Below, one piece after another: positions 58,224-64,000 of a stretch of DNA of 64,000 nt. Source of the DNA: Rhynchospora pubera (Eukaryota; Streptophyta; Magnoliopsida; Poales; Cyperaceae). The stretch is taken from assembly GCA_028095005.1 (NCBI GenBank), contig CM051459.1, positions 128,939,657-129,003,656 of the forward strand, given 5' to 3'. The translations under genes were made by a program, and so were the position numbers. The notes beneath the pieces were generated by a model. That model worked only from the letters and a program-made list of their open reading frames with translations, searched no databases and was not told where the DNA came from. Positions within the stretch are counted from its first letter, which is position 1; each line of letters starts with the position of its first letter.

Positions 58224-59564
58224 AAAAAAAAGTCATGGTTGGTTTGGATTTTATTGTTGGAAATGCAGGTTTTGATTGATTGTGGATGTCCTACTTGTGA
58301 CTCGCGCTAGAGCACCACGGTTCGGAGAACAAAAAAGTTCACGACCCACGCACGATCTCATGCGAGTTGCATGCCACAAGAAAACAAGCCACGATGTTCG
58401 CACGCTCCAACACAGTTTTCACAAGCTCCAGCGAAGGTTTTGCACGCCTCACCGTCGCTCGATTGGACGTCTCGCCGCCGCATTTTGAAATTCCAGCGTC
58501 AAAACTCAAATTTTCTCCACAACAAACTTGAAGGACCTCTATGTGGACATGCTGAAAAAATTTCGTGATGATTCGAGCGACAGAGATCAAAATTCATTGA
58601 TTTAAAGTGAAAATTTCGGTCCAAAATTTGTGGATTTTGGTCCGAAATTTGTGATGGACAGCAAGATTTTTCCGTAATCATGAATTGGTACGCTTCCATT
58701 TTTACTCTTTTTACTTAATCTGTGAATGTTTAGCACTGGGACAGTGCTTTGTTCAGTTTGGAGGGGGATAAAGAGTAAAAATTGCAAAATATGCAACATT
58801 TTGGTCCGAAATTTTTGAATTTTGGTCCAAAATTTTTGCTATTTGTACTGTTTTGCTCCATTTTGAATGCTGAAAAATCAGAAAATTAATTTTGGATGCA
58901 TGCTTGATCTCTGTCTTGGTTATATTGATGAAATTACTCACTGTTTCACATTGTTCGAATTTTAAAAGCACTTTTGAAAATTTTTCTCAAGGATTTTTTA
59001 TGTTTAAAAATCTTTAAATTGATTTGTGCACCAATAGACCGAGTTGAAAATTAGTTTGAGAAAAAAGAACCCGAATTTGGATGCTTGAAAATTGTCAAAA
59101 TGGTCTAAGTCAATTCTCACAAGTTTTTGTCGAGTGAACGATTTTGTGTCTTGCAAACTTTTGTTTAAAAAGAGATTTTATGAACTTTGAAAATTATAAG
59201 ATGAATCTGGATGTGTGTTTGAATGCTTGAACCACCAACGAGCAAAATTCTAAATTGACAAAAATCTAAATAGTTGTGAAAACGAGGATGCATCGAGACC
59301 TTTTTCCACCAACTCAACCACAAATATTGGAGGCTTAAGGAACTTAACATATAAAAAGAAAAAAAAAATGTTCAAGTCCGTAGTGGTCTGTAGCGAAAAA
59401 TGCGTAAAAACCGGACCGACCTCCCTGGTGCGATATGTGCCAGTAGCATTTTCAAGCTCAATGACTTGCATTAAATTCTCTAGGGTGCAAAGCCCCACGA
59501 CTCGACTTGCACAATTTAAATTGGTGAAAATAAAATTGCTTTGAGAAGTATTCATTATAAAATT
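58123..59564 (+). mobile_element. Start of the Tat/Athila-like internal region, cut by another element
   Basis: No gag motif is visible. It holds an (ATT)n microsatellite at about 58177-58221, then more TTTTGGTCCGAAATTT-type palindromes at about 58614-58650 and 58799-58838. It is interrupted at 59565 by a further LTR element; the rest is not in the window. Confidence 0.6.
58177..58221. repeat. (ATT)n microsatellite
   Basis: About 15 uninterrupted ATT units. Confidence 0.92.
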
Positions 59565-61341
59565 TGTTAGAAAATCGCTCAATTTTAATTTTGTGACTAA
59601 TTACTAACTAATTAATCCAATTAAACAAAGAGCAAGAGATCTAGTACAAAGCCATTTCGACACAAAGAGAGAAAGGGGTGGAATATTGTACCTCCCGCGA
59701 AATCGTATTCGCGGGGCTCGATCCTACGGCATGGGAATCGATGGGGTGCTCTCCTTCGCCTCCTAATCGCGCGCCTCAAGTCCACCAAGGAAACTAACCA
59801 TTCTCATAGGTCCTATGCTAGTAGGAACTAGAGGAATGCTCATCCCTTTACTATTCTTGAACTAATTTTAGGAATAGCTATTCTCAACACATGAGACCTA
59901 ATAATCAATGGATGAGAGCAAAAATGGAATAGAGAAAACCAATTTTCTCTCTTTGAAGGTGGCGGCTAGAGAAGGAGGCAAGAGGAGGAGAGAGAACTAG
60001 GGTTGGAAGGCACCAACTAGTGGTCCTTATATAGAGATCAAGTCCAACCTTCTTACCTCACTATTTACCACTTTGCCATCACCTAAGGCCGGCCAAAATA
60101 AAGGCCTAAATGGGCCTTTTCCATATTTTAATTATTTTCTCTTAAGCCTATTATATCAATTATATAATGGGCCTATCCAATTGATTATTATTTCGGCTCA
60201 CAACGGCTAATTAAATTAAGCCTATTTATTCAATATAATTCCTACAATTATATTAAATATTGTTGAGCATAATTAATTATCAACTCAATGATAATTACTT
60301 TGGGATAAGCATATGTATTAAATTAATTTCTATATGATCCTTTTGATGTAATTAATTATAACGGTTTGCAACGGTATATAATTAATTAATCAACTCATCA
60401 TATTTTTGCATTCTCCAATGCAAACAAATCAATTAATACACTGTATGGTTAAAGTCCTATTTGTGTGACCCTTTGAGGATTTATGCTAAGTTGGACATGG
60501 AATTAAATCGCTATTTAATTCCAATAATCATAAGCGGTATCTAGCAACACGTTATGATTCCCAATTCACATAAATAGTGTACTGCTACAATATTTCAATC
60601 CTGCATAAGAGAATAAATGTATTTCCCTATTTTGATTCTTATGTCACACGATATCATCGTATAATCCAAGATAGGAATGTGTCATTCTTGCAGATTATAC
60701 GTTTCTTGATCTAGAGATAATTGTATAAAGTTGCATGCAAACAATCTATCTCCATCAAGGGGCCCAAACAGATATCGTCACTCACTAAGTGAATTAATGA
60801 GGGACATACGATTTTCTTGATGATTAACTTTTTCCCGCACAATTCAAGAGGACATAAATAAAGTCCGTATAGCAGCCCTTATCGGGAATCAGCGGTAGAC
60901 AGTATTTATTGAACCTATCCTCATGTGGAAAAGATAAACATCTCAAACTTAGAACCAAAATCATAACGAAATAAACAATGACACATAACACAATCCATAT
61001 GTTTATTTCGATGGGTCAAGTCCTGTGCTATGTTCCATAACATACACATATGCAATTAAGTTGGTAACTCTTTACCTATGATCAGTAGAACTTAATCATC
61101 ACTTAACTTGCATACTAATCTTATATGATAATTAATGTTCCTTGTTAATTATCAAGATTATGGACCGTTTAGATTTATTATTGTCATTCTGAAGAATGAT
61201 CAACAGAGATCTACAATTCAGATCCTCAACCTGAATGATCTGTCAATAATAAACCTAGGAACAGATGATAAAATATCATCCCAAAACATAAACTAATAAT
61301 TAAGTCATTAAATTATTGACTTTTAGGACATAACTCTAACA
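59565..61341 (-). repeat. 3' LTR of the third LTR element
   Basis: Minus strand TGTTAGAGTTATGTCC..GATTTTCTAACA. The five bases before its plus-strand start are AAATT; the matching TSD copy would lie beyond the window. Confidence 0.78.
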
Positions 61342-61578
61342 ATCTCCCACTTGGCCTAGAGTCAATCAGTAGTGACTTCTAGCCAACGAAGAATTGAGAA
61401 CAATGTCATATATCTACATATATACATGTCTCGGACCTCAAAATAAATAATACGCTTATAGCTAGTTACTCATACGTCCACCACGTATGGATGCATAAAT
61501 GCATCTCGTATATTGCTCAAGGTAGAGGTCGTGCTAGAGTGTTCGCTGTGTTCGCGAACTTATCCAAAAATTGTTCGA

Positions 61579-61581
<3 letters not shown>

Positions 61582-61632
<51 letters not shown>
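61582..61632. repeat. (AT)n microsatellite
   Basis: About 25 uninterrupted AT units. Confidence 0.95.
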
Positions 61633-62118
61633 TCCTATATATATTCTTGATCACCATCATATGATATCAAGTGATATCGTTATAGATCATATTTGAATCT
61701 CCAATGTAACATTGGATTCTTTAGGAGTAAGTTATAGTTCGAGATGCTTAGAACCATAATAACTCAACTAAGAAATCGATTCGAAATAAACTTCTTTTAT
61801 TGCTTCACAAGTTGCTATGTATTTTGCTTTGGTGACGGAAACGGTTGTAATATTCTATTTAGAACACCTTCTAAACTTACAACACCACCTTTTAGTAAAA
61901 TATGTATTTCAACTGTGATTATATCAATCTTTCGAAAAACTAGCATTAGTGTAATTAACTTACACGAGCTCTCTTTCATCTTAAGAGATGAAACATTATA
62001 TCACTCTTTCTCATAAGGTACTCGAGGATATCCTTGACTATCGTCCTAATGTGTCTCTCTTGTATCCATTTGACAACTGTTTGTCATATCCTTTGGATAC
62101 TACACATCGGGGCATATG

Positions 62119-62154
62119 CATAAATCCCCCCCTTTATAAATAAAGGGGATTTAT
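62119..62154. repeat. Short hairpin before a GC-rich island
   Basis: ATAAATCCCCCCCTTTAT is followed by ATAAAGGGGATTTAT, which pair over about 15 bp with a C bulge and a tiny loop. Confidence 0.7.
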
Positions 62155-62290
62155 ACTCTTAGCGCGTGAGCGCGGGCTCGTATGCAAGGAAACAGCGTGC
62201 TGCTAGCCGACCCCAAAACGGGGCGGCGGAGCGCACCATGGATAGATTTTTTATTAGTGACAAGGGGCCCTGGAAGGCTCGTTGGTATGA
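62155..62290. other. GC-rich island of foreign look inside the third LTR element
   Basis: About 130 bp with GCGCGTGAGCGCGGGCTCG, GACCCCAAAACGGGGCGGCG and GGGGCCCTGG, far more GC-rich than its surroundings. Overlapping ORFs of about 60 codons run through it but match nothing I know. It could be an insertion (for example organellar DNA) or a conserved part of the element. Confidence 0.4.
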
Positions 62291-64000
62291 CGTATACAAT
62301 AAAACTCATAATGAAAGAATGCTTGAACTATTTCATGCACTTTCTTGAATTGAGTTGCAATAGACCGAGTTAAAACACTCAAGTCATGCCATGTGACGTA
62401 CAATTAGACATCCTTTCTTGGAGTGTAACTTTCGTGTTTCTAGAACACTTCGTCAATATATGCATATTTGCTCAAACCTAACATCCATCATAATCTATCT
62501 TCATAGATTTGTTTCCTAGGATCAGGTGATTTCGCCCAAGTTCTCATTTGAGAAAGCATTCTCCAAAGAGATCTCGACAATATTCATTTTCTTAATGTTA
62601 TTTTCAATTAATGAATTGTTATCTTGAACAATACAAGTAATACAATTATGCTCCCACTGAATATCTTGTTTATACAAGATACTTTTGACGAAGTTCAACT
62701 CCTTGACTTCATTGTCAAAACTTTTATTCCAATCTCCACAACACTTGCTTTAATCCATTTATGGATCCTTAAAGCATGCGTATGTTTTTGGCAATACATA
62801 AAATCTCGATTTGTGTCAAATGCACAACATCATTTTTCATTCATACGAAGAAGGCGGTTTTATGTGTTTTTCCATATATCAATATATATGAAATACAACT
62901 ATTGCTAGAATGATCTTTATTGACTTTTACATAGCCACAAGCAAGAGGTTGTGCTTTGTACGTAGTCAACTAGTCATCGACTTAGACATAGCTACAAGCG
63001 AGAAGCCGCGCTTTGTACATAGTCGATTTGTTATCCATGTCGATCTTTCCTTTTGAAGATCTAAAACGTTCTTGATGGATTGCTCCTTCATGAACATCAA
63101 CCAAGGTCTATACCTTGTTGTTATACATGGATTTTATTTTAAAGATCATATGAATTCAAACCATATATGTGGAATCGGATCGTTCCATCGTTTTTCTTGT
63201 TTATCAACGGATTCTCATATGCTAAGTTTGAGAATGTCGTGAAGCCAATGCACCAAACGGCTTAGGCAATCAACTCTCGTTGATCTTTTGTAGGATTGGT
63301 ACTTGAGGTTCATGAACTTCTTCCACAACGATTTGTTGAACGAGTTCTTGACTCCTCATATATATTCCATGAGTTTCTCGAATCATCATCAACTCGTGAG
63401 ATGGTTGAGTCCTCATTGGAAGGAGCGTACTATTAAACTTCTTTCAAAACAACTTGTGAATGAAGTTCCGCTCGACTCCCACTAAGTACCATGTATGGAG
63501 TGACAAGTTTCCCATAAGAGTACTTCTTGTAGTGACGCATAAACTCCTTTAATGCTCACTTTACTCCCACTACTTCTTCTTGAGAATATCATTCTACAAG
63601 ATTACGTTATGATTAGCAACAACTACTTTGTTCTTATCATATTCGTAGAAGTAGTGCCTTAATATAAAGCATCCTACAAATTCACAGTGTCTTATTTGAT
63701 TTAAGCTTACAAGTCATCAATACTTAAAATAAGCTTCTCAACACCAAATCTCGAGAAGTATTATACTTAGAGATCAAAATCTCGTAAGATATCTTCTTCA
63801 ACAGACTTCGATGGAACATTATTCAGTGTAAACAATATTGTCCTCAAACATAATTCCCTTAATACGAGTCGAATAAGTCCATTTGATTTATTACCGATCG
63901 AACTATACAAAATATTGTTCGATACCTCCATTCTTGGACATATTATTCCTCATGGAGCGAGTTGTGAAACTACTTTCATACTCTTTAGATAATATTTCAA

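Larger units (their letters stand above)
59565..64000 (-). mobile_element. Third LTR element, minus strand, 3' LTR and partial internal region
   Basis: The LTR 59565-61341 (1777 bp) has inverted ends TGTTAGA/TCTAACA. It is followed by ATCTCCCACTTGGCC, which on the minus strand is a PPT (AAGTGGGAGAT) just before TGTTAGAGTTATGTCC. So this is the 3' LTR and the 5' LTR lies beyond 64000. The 2.66 kb of internal sequence present shows no gag-pol motif in any frame, and CTCCCACT recurs in it. It may be another coding-less element, but its far part is unseen. Confidence 0.78.

Noticed and set aside
62166..62373. ORFs of 60 and 63 aa in the GC-rich island as a gene
   Set aside because: They overlap in two frames of the same strand, have no recognisable motif, and there is no supporting gene structure.
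1..64000. tRNA or rRNA genes
   Set aside because: GGTTCGA-like strings near 26730, 37150 and 56470-58015 lie in LTRs and lack a matching acceptor stem and anticodon arm; nothing rRNA-like was seen.

Overview
The window is nuclear DNA of a flowering plant, most likely a eudicot. It has AT-rich intergenic sequence, intron-rich genes with GT/AG splice sites, plant-type proteins (an OTS-like SUMO protease, plastid histidinol-phosphate aminotransferase, a bHLH162-like factor, mitochondrial formate dehydrogenase) and plant LTR retrotransposons, a LINE and a satellite array. I cannot name the species. No prokaryotic operon, CRISPR array, rRNA or tRNA gene was recognised.

Layout. 1138-5867 (+): ULP1/OTS-type SUMO protease, 14 coding exons, 603 aa. 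6788-16131: about 54 tandem copies of a 172-bp satellite with a longer repeat of about 5.2 kb. 16569-16757: 62-bp tandem repeats ending in a 51-bp palindrome. 17528-27077: a three-layer nest. A large foldback repeat was hit by a Copia-type element now reduced to a solo LTR (18239-27031, TSD TGAAC). That LTR was then split by a young coding-less LTR element on the minus strand (18813-26097, TSD TTTGT, LTRs alike in every segment compared). 28734-32127 (+): histidinol-phosphate aminotransferase, 9 exons, 413 aa. 33133-34338 (-): bHLH162-like transcription factor, 3 exons, 169 aa. 34833-40631 (+): Copia element with TSD AATTT, without recognisable gag, with two frameshifts and a stop, and split by a Ty3/Tat-like solo LTR (36995-38612, TSD AGGTG). 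41937-44574: terminal-inverted-repeat element holding a 5'-truncated LINE (42058-43809, 16-bp TSD). 45176-49617 (-): second coding-less LTR element (TSD CAAAC). 49863-53283 (-): NAD-dependent formate dehydrogenase, 8 exons, 383 aa. About 54588-59564: two diverged Tat/Athila-type LTRs, the second followed by the diagnostic PBS. 59565-end: 3' LTR and part of the internal region of another minus-strand element that runs off the window.

The four host genes look intact: for each, the exon sum is divisible by three and the key catalytic or binding residues are present. They are functionally unrelated (SUMO deconjugation, histidine synthesis, transcription control, formate oxidation) and share no operon-like logic.

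The most unusual signal is in the mobile elements. LTRs of at least two unrelated families carry clusters of short perfect or near-perfect palindromes. The Copia solo LTR has GCGTT-N4-AACGC units. Three Tat-like LTRs carry palindromes around CGGTCCG whose flanks differ between copies (TT..AA in one, AAA..TTT in another) while staying self-complementary. This suggests that dyad symmetry, rather than one exact sequence, has been kept.
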